Both the position numbers and the translations under genes were made by a program. Under the pieces are notes generated by a model, which was given only the letters and a program-made list of their open reading frames with translations, did no database searches and was not told where the DNA came from. Shown in pieces: positions 8,400-16,247 of a stretch of 34,562 nt of DNA. Each line of letters begins with the position of its first letter. The stretch's first letter is position 1. The DNA comes from a bacterium (GTDB taxonomy: Bacteria > Actinomycetota > Aquicultoria > Aquicultorales > Aquicultoraceae), in the NCBI GenBank assembly GCA_902810715.1, contig CADDYS010000013.1:1-34562 (forward strand). The letters run 5' to 3'.

Positions 8400-8972
8400 C
8401 TACGGACCATTGCGAAGAGTAACCTTCGAGCTAAGTGTATAAGCCCCCGGTGGCCGGTTAGGGGTTGTATCGATTACCAGGTTGATGTCGATCTTCCATG
8501 TCTTCGTTTTTCTAGACGCCGTATCGGTTGTAATAGCGGTATCGCTTGAGTCGTAATAGGTAAAAAGCGGCTGGTTCAGGTCGATGTTTTTAACACCGTA
8601 TGCTACCTGTTTGGCTTGCCCACCGCCTTGTTTTGTGTACAGACAGTAGTTGCCGTTGCTGTCTTTATCCACGTAGTAGCTTACGTCTTCCCAGACATTA
8701 TCGTCGTTAAGGTCGGCACGGATATCGACCGCATAGTCGTCTGCCTGCACAAAACTCTCGGTCATTCGCAGATCTTTAGTCATCAGCATCATTGCAATCC
8801 GACCGCTTCTCTGCGCATCAGTTTGGCTACTTGCAGATGAGTAAATCGCCTCAGAGCCCTCGTAGATCGTATACGCGCCGCCGATGATAACAAAGAGAAT
8901 CGCACTATAAATAACGAGTTCGATGAGCGATACGCCGTCTTCTTTTCTTAGATTGCTCAATAAGCCAGACAT
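8400..8972 (-). CDS. PilW-like minor prepilin
   Basis: 190 residues with a canonical prepilin signal: a short basic lead ending KEDG, then VSLIELVIYSAILFVIIGG with Glu at mature position 5. Cleavage is expected after Gly13. The following SSASSQTDAQRSGRIAMMLMTKDLRM resembles PilW/GspJ minor pilins, which initiate the pilus fibre. It lies between the PilV-like and PilX-like genes with 10- and 14-base gaps, so co-translation is likely. The C-terminal domain has no motif I can name. Confidence 0.8.
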   Translation of the reverse strand: MSGLLSNLRKEDGVSLIELVIYSAILFVIIGGAYTIYEGSEAIYSSASSQTDAQRSGRIAMMLMTKDLRMTESFVQADDYAVDIRADLNDDNVWEDVSYYVDKDSNGNYCLYTKQGGGQAKQVAYGVKNIDLNQPLFTYYDSSDTAITTDTASRKTKTWKIDINLVIDTTPNRPPGAYTLSSKVTLRNGP

Positions 8973-8982
8973 CTCTTCCCCG

Positions 8983-10401
8983 CTATATCGTTACACTTAC
9001 CGTCGTACTCTGGTTGACAAGGTTGCCGCCATAATATGCTTTGACCTGATACTGATAAGTACCGTGCCCCGAAGGTAAGCTGTCTGAATACTGGGTTATA
9101 CTTCCAGATAAGCTTGCCTGCACTGTTCCATTACGCACAACATCAAACCGGTCGACATTTGTTCCAACGGGAGGGCTACTCCACTGCACAGTCGCAGTCT
9201 TCTTGTTGTTGCTAACCGTTACAGTAATCCCAAACATTGTTGTTGCTGTGACCGTATTGCCGGCACTTGACAGACGACCGCCCGGGCTTAGAGCCACCAG
9301 ATAATACTGGTAAGTCGACCAGTCCGGCAGACCTGAATCGCTAAACGATGTTGACGTAAAAATCGAGTCCTTCAATAAGTTAAAGTTTCCGCCAAGTCCC
9401 GGCCCCTCCCTGTATATCTGGTAGTGGATTACCTTGTCGGTTCCATCATATACCGCCTGCCAGTTAAGATTGATCGTGCTATTATCTGCAGCCTGCGCAA
9501 CAAGCGATGTCGGTGCCGGTGGTGCGTACCTGTCTATCGTCCAGAAGATGTTTTTAGCATCCCTATTCCCGTGCGCATCCCATATCTCAACCGTTACCTC
9601 ATGTGTCCCCTCACCCCAGAGATAAGCACTCGTCGATGAATCTATTGTATTGGGGTTCCAGTAACAAACCGGTAGGTTATCGTATTGATTGGTGGGGTTG
9701 ATATTATAATACCCGCCATCTGGGGTCTGAAGCCCTACGAGAAAACGCATTGTCACAAGATCACTGTTGGGGTCTGTCGCCTCAGCTTCAAGTGGGATTG
9801 TTCCGTTATCGAACCAGGTTTTATAAGGTGAATCATCCGTTCCAAAAACCGTCCCGTCCGGAGGAGTTTTGTTCGGGTCAAGATCGCCATATGTCCCGAG
9901 GACAAAATTTACAGTTGGCGGGTCGGTCTGTTTTGGCTTACTCTTAATATACGTGCTCACGCTAAGCGTCCGAGGTGCGCCGTTCGATGTCCAGTTGACG
10001 GTAACTATAACCTGCTTGTAATCCTTTCCGCCATCGTCGGCATCGGCTGTGCCGGTACCGTCAACCGTATCATCAACCCAGACAACATCGTAATTTATGG
10101 TATATGTAACGCCGGAGTCAACACGCGTCTCCTGTGCAGGGATGGTCCCTCCATAGTCACGACCGCTTATGCCCACAGAGTCGTAGTCCTTAGATCGTAT
10201 ATCCTCTAAGCACCCATTTGCTATTTGCGTCGCCGTGGTGGAGAGCTTACTGCTTGAAACCGCCTTTACGCTTGCAGTTAAAAGCCCAAGCAATGCGATA
10301 AGCACTAACGCCATTATGGTCATCGCTATTAGCGCTTCAACAATGCCGAAAGCCCTCTCATCCCGCATCTTATTTATTAAAACGCGGCTGATAAAAGGCA
10401 T
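8983..10401 (-). CDS. PilV-like minor prepilin with C-terminal fibronectin III-like domains
   Basis: A 472-residue prepilin. The signal is KMRDERA, then FGIVEALIAMTIMALVLIALLG, so Ala rather than Gly precedes the cleavage site while Glu is kept at mature position 5. After the pilin region the protein is far longer than an ordinary PilV/GspI. A middle section (about 180-290) contains HEVTVEIWDAHGNRD. Two fibronectin type III-like repeats follow, beginning near 293 (APPAPTSLVAQAADNSTINL) and near 388. GGAG lies seven bases before the ATG. It is first of the minor-prepilin unit, behind a candidate sigma-28-type promoter. The Fn3 parts suggest adhesion or spacing; no enzyme motif is visible. Confidence 0.78.
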   Translation of the reverse strand: MPFISRVLINKMRDERAFGIVEALIAMTIMALVLIALLGLLTASVKAVSSSKLSTTATQIANGCLEDIRSKDYDSVGISGRDYGGTIPAQETRVDSGVTYTINYDVVWVDDTVDGTGTADADDGGKDYKQVIVTVNWTSNGAPRTLSVSTYIKSKPKQTDPPTVNFVLGTYGDLDPNKTPPDGTVFGTDDSPYKTWFDNGTIPLEAEATDPNSDLVTMRFLVGLQTPDGGYYNINPTNQYDNLPVCYWNPNTIDSSTSAYLWGEGTHEVTVEIWDAHGNRDAKNIFWTIDRYAPPAPTSLVAQAADNSTINLNWQAVYDGTDKVIHYQIYREGPGLGGNFNLLKDSIFTSTSFSDSGLPDWSTYQYYLVALSPGGRLSSAGNTVTATTMFGITVTVSNNKKTATVQWSSPPVGTNVDRFDVVRNGTVQASLSGSITQYSDSLPSGHGTYQYQVKAYYGGNLVNQSTTVSVTI

Positions 10402-10426
10402 GATTTTCTCCTTTTCTATACTATTT

Positions 10427-10454
10427 GTATCGGTAAAAAAGGTTGTGCGCTTGA
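10427..10454 (-). promoter_or_regulatory. candidate sigma-28-type promoter of the minor-prepilin unit
   Basis: Minus strand: TCAA (10454-10451), 16 bases, ACCGATAC (10434-10427), about 26 bases before the PilV-like start. It straddles the end of pilD. Same motif family as the sites before pilA, pilD, pilT and pilM. Confidence 0.45.
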
Positions 10455-10461
10455 GGTGATA

Positions 10462-11262
10462 CTATATACCTGCAAGCTTTAGATATCCGCTCCAGATCTG
10501 GGGGCCAAAGAAGATGGTGAATACTGCGCCGGCGGCTAGAAACGGCCCAAACGGAATCATGTCCTTTGCGGTTCTTTTACCCATCGCCATCAGAACGATT
10601 CCGACCACTGCGCCTAAGAAAAAGCCCACAAAAAGGGCAATGAAGACGTATCCTCCCAGGTAAAGGCCCATAAATGCGGCAAGTTTTATGTCGCCGCCGC
10701 CCATTGCCTCTTTTTTGAATATAAGTGGTGCAAGAATGGCGACAAGGTACAAAAACCCGCCGCCCGCAAAGAAACCGCCAATCGCCCACCAGGGTTTTAT
10801 CCCGGCAATTACCGGCAGGGATGCGACTTTTAGCGGATAAAGAATCAGAAAAGCAATACTGACTAACATCGCAGGTAGAAGTATTCTGTCTGGTATCAGC
10901 TTTACCTCATAATCAATAGCTGAGAGTACAATTAGCACGGTTGCAAAGAAAAGCCCGAAAATAAGCTGGATGGATAAGCCAAAATGGTAATATAACCCCG
11001 CCCAAAGTAGCCCAGTTAAAAGCTCTACGGTGGGATATTTAAGGCTTATCTTTTCGCCGCAGTTTCTGCACCGGCCCTTTAGCAGGATATAGCTCAGCAC
11101 AGGTACATTGTCCAGCGGTATTATAGGATTGCCGCATGATGGACAATGCGACGGCGGATACGCTATCGACTCACCTTTTGGGATTCGGTAAGCGCACACA
11201 TTTAAGAAACTGCCGATGGCTAAGCCAAGTATAAAGATTATAATCATAAGAAGAGTTTCCAT
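10462..11262 (-). CDS. pilD: prepilin peptidase / N-methyltransferase (A24)
   Basis: A polytopic membrane aspartate protease that cleaves prepilin leaders and methylates the new N-terminus. Visible are GSFLNVCAYRIP, the zinc-binding pairs CPSC and CRNC in the N-terminal cytoplasmic loop, first catalytic Asp in SAIDYEVKLIPD, and second in GGGDIKLAAF. The protein spans the membrane about seven or eight times and is full length. The frame opens at GTG 11268, but ATG 11262 better suits the candidate promoter immediately upstream; neither has a good ribosome site. It lies beyond the pilA terminator, so it needs its own promoter. Confidence 0.95.
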   Translation of the reverse strand: METLLMIIIFILGLAIGSFLNVCAYRIPKGESIAYPPSHCPSCGNPIIPLDNVPVLSYILLKGRCRNCGEKISLKYPTVELLTGLLWAGLYYHFGLSIQLIFGLFFATVLIVLSAIDYEVKLIPDRILLPAMLVSIAFLILYPLKVASLPVIAGIKPWWAIGGFFAGGGFLYLVAILAPLIFKKEAMGGGDIKLAAFMGLYLGGYVFIALFVGFFLGAVVGIVLMAMGKRTAKDMIPFGPFLAAGAVFTIFFGPQIWSGYLKLAGI

Positions 11263-11270
11263 ACCCACTA

Positions 11271-11297
11271 ATATCGGTTAAATAGTGATGCGTTTGA
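11271..11297 (-). promoter_or_regulatory. candidate sigma-28-type promoter of pilD
   Basis: Minus strand: TCAA (11297-11294), 15 bases, ACCGATAT (11278-11271). The -10 element ends eight bases before ATG 11262, so the transcript would start at or next to the ATG, implying a leaderless mRNA. Confidence 0.42.
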
Positions 11298-11317
11298 GTA
11301 CCTTTTATGAGCGCAAC

Positions 11318-11371
11318 AAAAAGGGCGGCAACATCTGCCGCCCTTTTTGCTATAAAGCCTTATGGCTTTAT
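11318..11371 (-). terminator. tandem hairpins and intrinsic terminator after pilA
   Basis: Just past the pilA stop on the minus strand is an 8-bp stem (11352-11359 with 11364-11371). A perfect 13-bp GC-rich stem follows (11318-11330 with 11336-11348, loop of five) and ends in TTTTT. The A-run on the other side makes it symmetrical. It should end most pilin transcripts and protect their 3' end, separating pilA from pilD. Confidence 0.92.
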
Positions 11372-11372
11372 C

Positions 11373-11720
11373 TTACGGATACGTGTGTCCTGATGCACCA
11401 TAGGTCGGGCATTCGGCAGTATCAGACGAAGCACCTGATATTATATACGCGGCAGCACCTGGTTTCGGGCAAGCTGGCACTGCTTTCAAATAAGTCGGGG
11501 TAAGCGCTGCAATGTTAGCCGGTAAACTGCCCGTATCCGCCCTATAGGTTTGTATCGCACCATCGATGGTCCTCAGGTTTGCCTGGCAGGTCCTCTTGTA
11601 AGCACTTTCCCTTGAAGAGTTAAACACCGGGATAGCAATGGCAACTAGGATACCGATAATAAGGATTACAACCATCAACTCGATAAGGGTAAAACCCTTG
11701 GCATTTCGGATAAATCTCAC
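11373..11720 (-). CDS. pilA: major type IV pilin
   Basis: 115-residue prepilin: basic leader MRFIRNAKG, cleavage after Gly9, then FTLIELMVVILIIGILVAIAIP with Glu at mature position 5. The mature protein is about 106 residues, a short pilin with three cysteines in the globular part. The start is GTG 11720 with GGGAGG eight bases upstream; an ATG just before it is out of frame. Its own promoter candidate, good ribosome site and tandem terminator suggest a separately and strongly expressed gene, as expected for the fibre subunit. The next gene upstream is pilC. Confidence 0.95.
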   Translation of the reverse strand: MRFIRNAKGFTLIELMVVILIIGILVAIAIPVFNSSRESAYKRTCQANLRTIDGAIQTYRADTGSLPANIAALTPTYLKAVPACPKPGAAAYIISGASSDTAECPTYGASGHTYP

Positions 11721-11767
11721 TCATTTCACCTCCCAGTAGAAGCGATTAGTAGGATTTGGTACTATTT

Positions 11768-11794
11768 TTATCGGTTGTGAGATGAAAAACTTTA
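11768..11794 (-). promoter_or_regulatory. candidate sigma-28-type promoter of pilA
   Basis: Minus strand: TAAAGTTT (11794-11787), 11 bases, ACCGATAA (11775-11768). The textbook sigma-28 consensus is TAAAGTTT-N11-GCCGATAA, so 15 of 16 specified bases agree with exact spacing. It lies 48 bases before the pilA GTG. This is the strongest member of the set. Confidence 0.68.
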
Positions 11795-11825
11795 GGGGTA
11801 ATTTGGTGTATTATGTCAGAAGCTA

Positions 11826-13037
11826 CTATTTAATCAGGTTGATAATCTGGAACATCGGCATGTAAAGGCTGACGATGATAGCGCCGACTATGCCGCCCAT
11901 CACAAGGATCATCATCGGCTCGATGATTGAGGTAAGTGCATCGACCATACTTGAGACCTCGTCGTCGTAGAAGTCGGCTATTTTTGCAAGCATTGAGTCG
12001 AGCGCACCGGTCTCTTCACCGACAGCTATCATCTGGACAACCATCGGCGGGAAGACCTTTTCTTCAGAGAGCGGTTTCGATATGGTCTCGCCTTCTTTGA
12101 TGCTAACGCGGGCGTTTTTAACCGCGCTGGCGACAACAGTATTTCCCGAGCTATCGGCTACAATATCCAGAGCTTGCAGGATCGGGACGCCGCTTGCCAT
12201 AAGCGTTCCCAGCGTACGGCTGAAACGGGATACAGCCATTTTTCTTATGAGTCCCCCGAAAATCGGGAGGTTAAGCTTAAACCTATCCAGCCTCGACCTT
12301 CCGTCGACTGTCCCCGAATAATATCTGAGCCCGTAGCCCAAACCAAAAACCGCCGGGATTAATATGTACCAGTAAGACCTTATCGAGCCGCTCATCCAAA
12401 GCAATATCTTTGTGGGCAGCGGTAGATCGCCGCCTAAGTTCTTAAACATATCGACAAAAACCGGCACGACGAACGTAATAAGCGCAAAAGTTATTAATAT
12501 GGAGAACACGAACATGGCTATTGGGTAAGCCATGGCCGACTTTATCTTGCCTTTTATCGAGCCCTCCTTTTCAAAGTGCTCGGCAACTCGGTGAAGAACA
12601 GTGTCAAGCACACCACCGGTCTCACCAGCTTTTACTAAGTTGATATATATTGGGGGAAATGCCTTCGGGTGTTTTGCCATGGCATCAGACAAGGCTTTTC
12701 CCTGCTCAACGTCCTGCAGAACCTCGCCGATGATAACTTTTAAGGCTTTCTGCTCTGTTTGCTCCTCAAGGATACTTAAACACCTGGTAATCGAGAGTCC
12801 CGCACCTATCATGGTTGCAAACTGTCGGCTAAATACCGTGAGGTCTTTGGTTTTTATCCTATTTGAAAACGGCAGGGTTATATCTTTTTGGGCAAGACTT
12901 TTTTCCTTGAGATCGATAACGACGTAGCCCATCTGGCGCAGCTTTCCCGCAACCATTGCCGTGCCATCGCCGTCTATCTGACCGTTTATTAAGTTTCCTT
13001 TTCCATCTCTTACTTTGTATACAAATGTTGTTGCCAT
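11826..13037 (-). CDS. pilC: PilC / GspF-family pilus platform protein
   Basis: A 403-residue inner-membrane protein with the duplicated GspF domain. The first copy includes LTVFSRQFATMIGAGLSITRCLSILEEQ, the second FSRTLGTLMASGVPILQALDIVAD. Membrane helices lie near the middle and at the C-terminus (MMILVMGGIVGAIIVSLYMPMF). It couples the PilB and PilT motors to pilin assembly. ATG 13037 (MATTFVYKVRDGKGN, typical family start) is preferred to GTG 13049. It sits between pilT and pilA. The spacer towards pilT carries dispersed repeats and no promoter I can identify. Confidence 0.94.
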   Translation of the reverse strand: MATTFVYKVRDGKGNLINGQIDGDGTAMVAGKLRQMGYVVIDLKEKSLAQKDITLPFSNRIKTKDLTVFSRQFATMIGAGLSITRCLSILEEQTEQKALKVIIGEVLQDVEQGKALSDAMAKHPKAFPPIYINLVKAGETGGVLDTVLHRVAEHFEKEGSIKGKIKSAMAYPIAMFVFSILITFALITFVVPVFVDMFKNLGGDLPLPTKILLWMSGSIRSYWYILIPAVFGLGYGLRYYSGTVDGRSRLDRFKLNLPIFGGLIRKMAVSRFSRTLGTLMASGVPILQALDIVADSSGNTVVASAVKNARVSIKEGETISKPLSEEKVFPPMVVQMIAVGEETGALDSMLAKIADFYDDEVSSMVDALTSIIEPMMILVMGGIVGAIIVSLYMPMFQIINLIK

Positions 13038-13070
13038 AATTCTCGTCACTCTTTTCTATCGATCCTCGAA

Positions 13071-13190
13071 TTAGCTCATAGCTGATAGCCCACAGCTCAC
13101 AGGGTGAAAGCAAGTAATGTGGGCTGAGATTGCCACGTCGCTCGTTTCACTCGCTCCTTGCAATGACAATGCCTGTTCATCCGTTCACCC
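13071..13190. repeat. composite dispersed repeat (AGCTCATAG unit + GTGAAAGCAAG unit + GAGATTGCCACGTCGC unit)
   Basis: Contains AGCTCATAGCTGATAG variants, then CACAGGGTGAAAGCAAG, then GAGATTGCCACGTCGCTCG and TTGCAATGACAA, ending GTTCACCCG. The same first two units and a related third unit recur at 26994-27101 and 27993-28140. The GCAATGACAA end resembles non-coding repeats seen in many bacterial genomes. It fills most of the pilT-pilC spacer. Confidence 0.75.
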
Positions 13191-13246
13191 GTACCGTAGA
13201 AGGCCCGATAAATCAGGCAACATTTTACGATCTACCCATTCACTTG

Positions 13247-14311
13247 TTAGGCCGTCCGGCCTAGCAACTGCTTTATCTCATTCGGGTCGCTTGCCTTCAT
13301 GGCTGCGGTCTCGAATGATATCTTTCCGTATTTGTATAAATCGGCAAGACATTGATCCATCGTTAGCATGCCGTTCTTCTGCCCCGTCTGTATCGCGCTG
13401 TATATCTGGTGGGTCTTGCCTTCGCGAACCATGTTTCTAATGCCCGGTGTTGGAAGCATGATCTCGTATGCAACCACCCGGCCGGCCCCATCAACGGTGG
13501 GGAGCAACTGCTGGCAGACGATCCCCTGCAGAGTCCCCGCAAGCTGGATTCTTACCTGCTGTTGCTGGTGCGGCGGGAAGACGTCGATAATTCTGTCTAT
13601 CGTTTGCGGGGCGTCCTGTGTATGAAGCGTCGCGAAAACCAGGTGCCCCGTCTCGGCTGCTGTTAATGCAGCGGAGATTGTCTCGAGGTCCCGCATCTCG
13701 CCAACCAGGATGACATCCGGGTCTTGCCGCAGGACAAACTTTAGAGCATTTGCAAAGGATTTGGTATCGGAGCCTACTTCCCTTTGGTTTACTAATGATT
13801 TCTTGTGGCTGTGCATAAACTCAATCGGGTCCTCAATTGTAATTATATGGTAGGCTTTCGTCTCATTTACGATATTTATAAGCGATGCCAGAGTGGTAGA
13901 CTTACCGCTTCCCGTAGGGCCGGTAACCAATATCAGACCTCGCGGCTTTTTAGCTAAAAGCTCAAGAGATTGCGGAAGCCCGAGTTCTTCCAATTTCTTT
14001 ATCTGCATAGGGATTATCCTTAAAGCAGCCCCGATGCTTCCTCTCTGGTAATATACATTTACCCTAAACCTTGCATGCCCGGTAAGGGCATGAGAAAAAT
14101 CGCATTCTAGGAATTCCTCGAGTCGCTTTTTATGATCCTCATTCATAATGCTGTATAGCAGAGCCTTAGTATCTTCTGGCATAAGTCTCTGATAATCAAG
14201 CGGCACGAGGTCGCCATGAACCCTAACCATCGGTGGCGACCCTGCGGTTATATGAAGGTCTGAGGCTCCTTTTTCGATAACCTGCATTAAAAGATCATTA
14301 ATATCGGGCAA
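13247..14311 (-). CDS. pilT: PilT, pilus retraction ATPase
   Basis: A 354-residue secretion ATPase that depolymerises the pilus. Motifs: Walker A GPTGSGKST (131-139), Asp box IITIEDPIEF, Walker B DPDVILVGEMRD, His box GHLVFATLHTQDA, and the PilT-specific GIRNMVREGK near the C-terminus (AIRNLIRE-like). The frame is open 53 codons further up, but those residues are a translation of the AATAGCC repeat. TTG 14311 has GGGAGG six bases upstream and yields the standard PilT N-terminus. It has its own sigma-28-type promoter candidate. Confidence 0.96.
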   Translation of the reverse strand: MPDINDLLMQVIEKGASDLHITAGSPPMVRVHGDLVPLDYQRLMPEDTKALLYSIMNEDHKKRLEEFLECDFSHALTGHARFRVNVYYQRGSIGAALRIIPMQIKKLEELGLPQSLELLAKKPRGLILVTGPTGSGKSTTLASLINIVNETKAYHIITIEDPIEFMHSHKKSLVNQREVGSDTKSFANALKFVLRQDPDVILVGEMRDLETISAALTAAETGHLVFATLHTQDAPQTIDRIIDVFPPHQQQQVRIQLAGTLQGIVCQQLLPTVDGAGRVVAYEIMLPTPGIRNMVREGKTHQIYSAIQTGQKNGMLTMDQCLADLYKYGKISFETAAMKASDPNEIKQLLGRTA

Positions 14312-14353
14312 TTTTAGCCTCCCAAATAACTTTAACAAAAGGATTTCCTTAAA

Positions 14354-14381
14354 ATATCGGATTCTGATGCTGATTGCTTGA
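14354..14381 (-). promoter_or_regulatory. candidate sigma-28-type promoter of pilT
   Basis: Minus strand: TCAA (14381-14378), 16 bases, TCCGATAT (14361-14354), ending 42 bases before the pilT TTG start and upstream of its ribosome site. It lies between the repeat array and pilT. Confidence 0.48.
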
Positions 14382-14413
14382 GGCTGAAGCAGCCAAATAG
14401 GCAATGAAGAGGT

Positions 14414-14556
14414 AGCCAATAGGCAATAGCCAAATAGCCAATGAAAAAGCAGCCAATAGGCAATAGCCAAATAGCCAATGAGAAAGCTAAATCTTATTAT
14501 TGGCTATTGGCTGCTTGGCTATTGGCTTACTCAGGGCTATTGGCTGCTTGGCTATA
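14414..14556. repeat. 37-bp tandem repeat plus inverted copies between pilB and pilT
   Basis: Two adjacent 37-bp units (14414-14450 and 14451-14487) differ by one base and are built from AATAGCC/AATAGGC words. From 14499 to the pilB stop the complementary words (TTGGCTATTGGC, CTGCTTGGCTAT) occur twice, so the transcript can fold into several long hairpins. The inverted part begins at the stop codon of the upstream gene. Any role in mRNA stability or partial termination is inference. Confidence 0.85.
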
Positions 14557-16225
14557 CTATAACTCTCATTATCTCTTCCAGCGAGGTGATCCCGAGCTTT
14601 ACTTTCTCAAAGCCGTCCTGCCTGAGGGTTTTCATGCCTTCGCTGATTGCTACCTGCTTGATTTCATCGGTGGTTGCACGCCTTATACATAGTTCCTCGA
14701 CGGCTTCGCTAAGCGGCATAATTTCATAAATACCGATGCGCCCCTTGTACCCAGTACCGTTGCATTTTGGGCAACCCTTGGGTTTATAAAGAGTAGGTCT
14801 ATTATTATCATCAACCGGAAATCCGGCCCGCTTAAGAGCGTCAAGCGACGGCTCATACGCTTCTTTGCAGTCGGGGCAAAGCCGTCTTGCCAATCTCTGT
14901 GCCTGCACACATTCAACCGCCGATGATGTTAGGAACGGAGCGATTCCCATTTCAGTAAGCCTGCTGATCGCTCCCGATGCATCGTTTGTATGAAGCGTCG
15001 ACAAGACGAGATGTCCGGTAAGAGCGGCCTCTATTGCTATCTGCGCGGTCTCCTTATCCCTTATCTCACCCACCATAACGATATCCGGCGATGCCCGAAG
15101 AACCGCTTTAAGTACCTTAGCAAACGTTAGCCCGGCTTTCGTATTTACCTGCACCTGGTTTATTCCGGGCAACCGGTATTCAACCGGGTCCTCAACCGTA
15201 ATGATGTTTTTTTCATTATCATTTAATATATTTAATGCTGCATAAAGTGTGGTTGATTTACCGCTTCCGGTAGGCCCTGTTACCAAAACCGCACCGTAGG
15301 GCTTATCGAAAGCATCTTTGAACTTCGTGAGGCTTTCCGGCAAGAAGCCGAGATCATCCAGGTTTAAGAGAATGCTCTCTTTCTTAAGAATCCTGAGGAC
15401 AACCCTCTCCCCATATATTGTCGGCAGGGTTGCCACACGGAAGTCGACCACGTTTCCAGAGACACTTAGATCACAGTGTCCGTCTTGCGGAACTCTTGTC
15501 TCGGCGATATCCAGGCCGGCCATGATTTTTAGTCTGGATATCACACCCGCCTGGATATGCTTTGGTGACCGCATTACCTCTTTTAGCACTCCATCCACAC
15601 GGTACCTCACACGTAGTTCCTTTTCCTGCGGCTCTATATGGATGTCGCTTACCCTTTCATTTATCGCTTTTAAGATAAGCATATTTACCAGCTTAATTAC
15701 GGGAGCTTCTTCTGAAACCGCCCGCAGGTTACCTATTGTTGCTCCTTTTTCTGCCGATTCCAGGCTATCGACTTCGTCTTTTATTGTTTCTGTCGCTTTA
15801 TAGTAACGGTTGATCGATGATATTATTTCGCTTTCGAGGGCTGCAACCGCTTTTATCTCATGTCCGGTAACCATGTGAAGATCGTCGATAACAAGCACGT
15901 TTAGCGGATCGGCCATTGCAACAACAAGTACCTGCCCTTCTAGATCGATCGGTATCGCACGGTATCTTCTTGCAAACACTTCGGGCAGCAGCGCCACAGC
16001 GGAGGGATTTATGTTGGATTCGCCTAAGTCGATAAAGCTAAAATCTTGATGACCGATGAGTTCGGTTATGACCGACGTATCCACCAAACCATCGCTAACC
16101 AGAATCTCGAGCAGCGATCTATCGCTATCGATCTTATCACCGATTTTAGTCAATGTATCTTCTGATACTATTCCTTTTTTTAGAAGCAGTTCTGCCAGTA
16201 TTTGATCGGATTTTTCTGTAATCAT
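14552..16225 (-). CDS. PilB/GspE-type pilus assembly ATPase, second copy
   Basis: A 557-residue extension-type ATPase. The N-terminal MshEN/GspE-N region (about 9-142) contains LLLKKGIVSEDTL and FIDLGESNINPSAVALLPE. The motor domain has Walker A GPTGSGKST (317-325), Asp box ITVEDPVEY, Walker B SPDIVMVGEIRD, His box GHLVLSTLHTNDA, and the zinc cysteines CPDC and CPKCNG. One conserved position differs: the usual PQDGR motif reads PQDGH, and the first copy next door keeps PQDGR. It starts 22 bases after the first pilB. Length is normal for PilB; it could drive a different pilus state or form mixed hexamers. Confidence 0.88.
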   Translation of the reverse strand: MITEKSDQILAELLLKKGIVSEDTLTKIGDKIDSDRSLLEILVSDGLVDTSVITELIGHQDFSFIDLGESNINPSAVALLPEVFARRYRAIPIDLEGQVLVVAMADPLNVLVIDDLHMVTGHEIKAVAALESEIISSINRYYKATETIKDEVDSLESAEKGATIGNLRAVSEEAPVIKLVNMLILKAINERVSDIHIEPQEKELRVRYRVDGVLKEVMRSPKHIQAGVISRLKIMAGLDIAETRVPQDGHCDLSVSGNVVDFRVATLPTIYGERVVLRILKKESILLNLDDLGFLPESLTKFKDAFDKPYGAVLVTGPTGSGKSTTLYAALNILNDNEKNIITVEDPVEYRLPGINQVQVNTKAGLTFAKVLKAVLRASPDIVMVGEIRDKETAQIAIEAALTGHLVLSTLHTNDASGAISRLTEMGIAPFLTSSAVECVQAQRLARRLCPDCKEAYEPSLDALKRAGFPVDDNNRPTLYKPKGCPKCNGTGYKGRIGIYEIMPLSEAVEELCIRRATTDEIKQVAISEGMKTLRQDGFEKVKLGITSLEEIMRVIV

Positions 16226-16247
16226 AGTCTACATTCCAATTCCTTTG

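Noticed and set aside
13050-13070. Sixth sigma-28-type promoter before pilC
   Set aside because: ATCGATAG resembles the -10 box, but the key CCGAT is broken and no TAAA/TCAA lies at 15-16 bases.
14312-14470. 53-residue N-terminal extension of PilT (hydrophobic, Trp/Leu-rich)
   Set aside because: It translates the AATAGCC repeat and adjoining non-coding bases; a TTG with a good ribosome site gives the normal PilT start.
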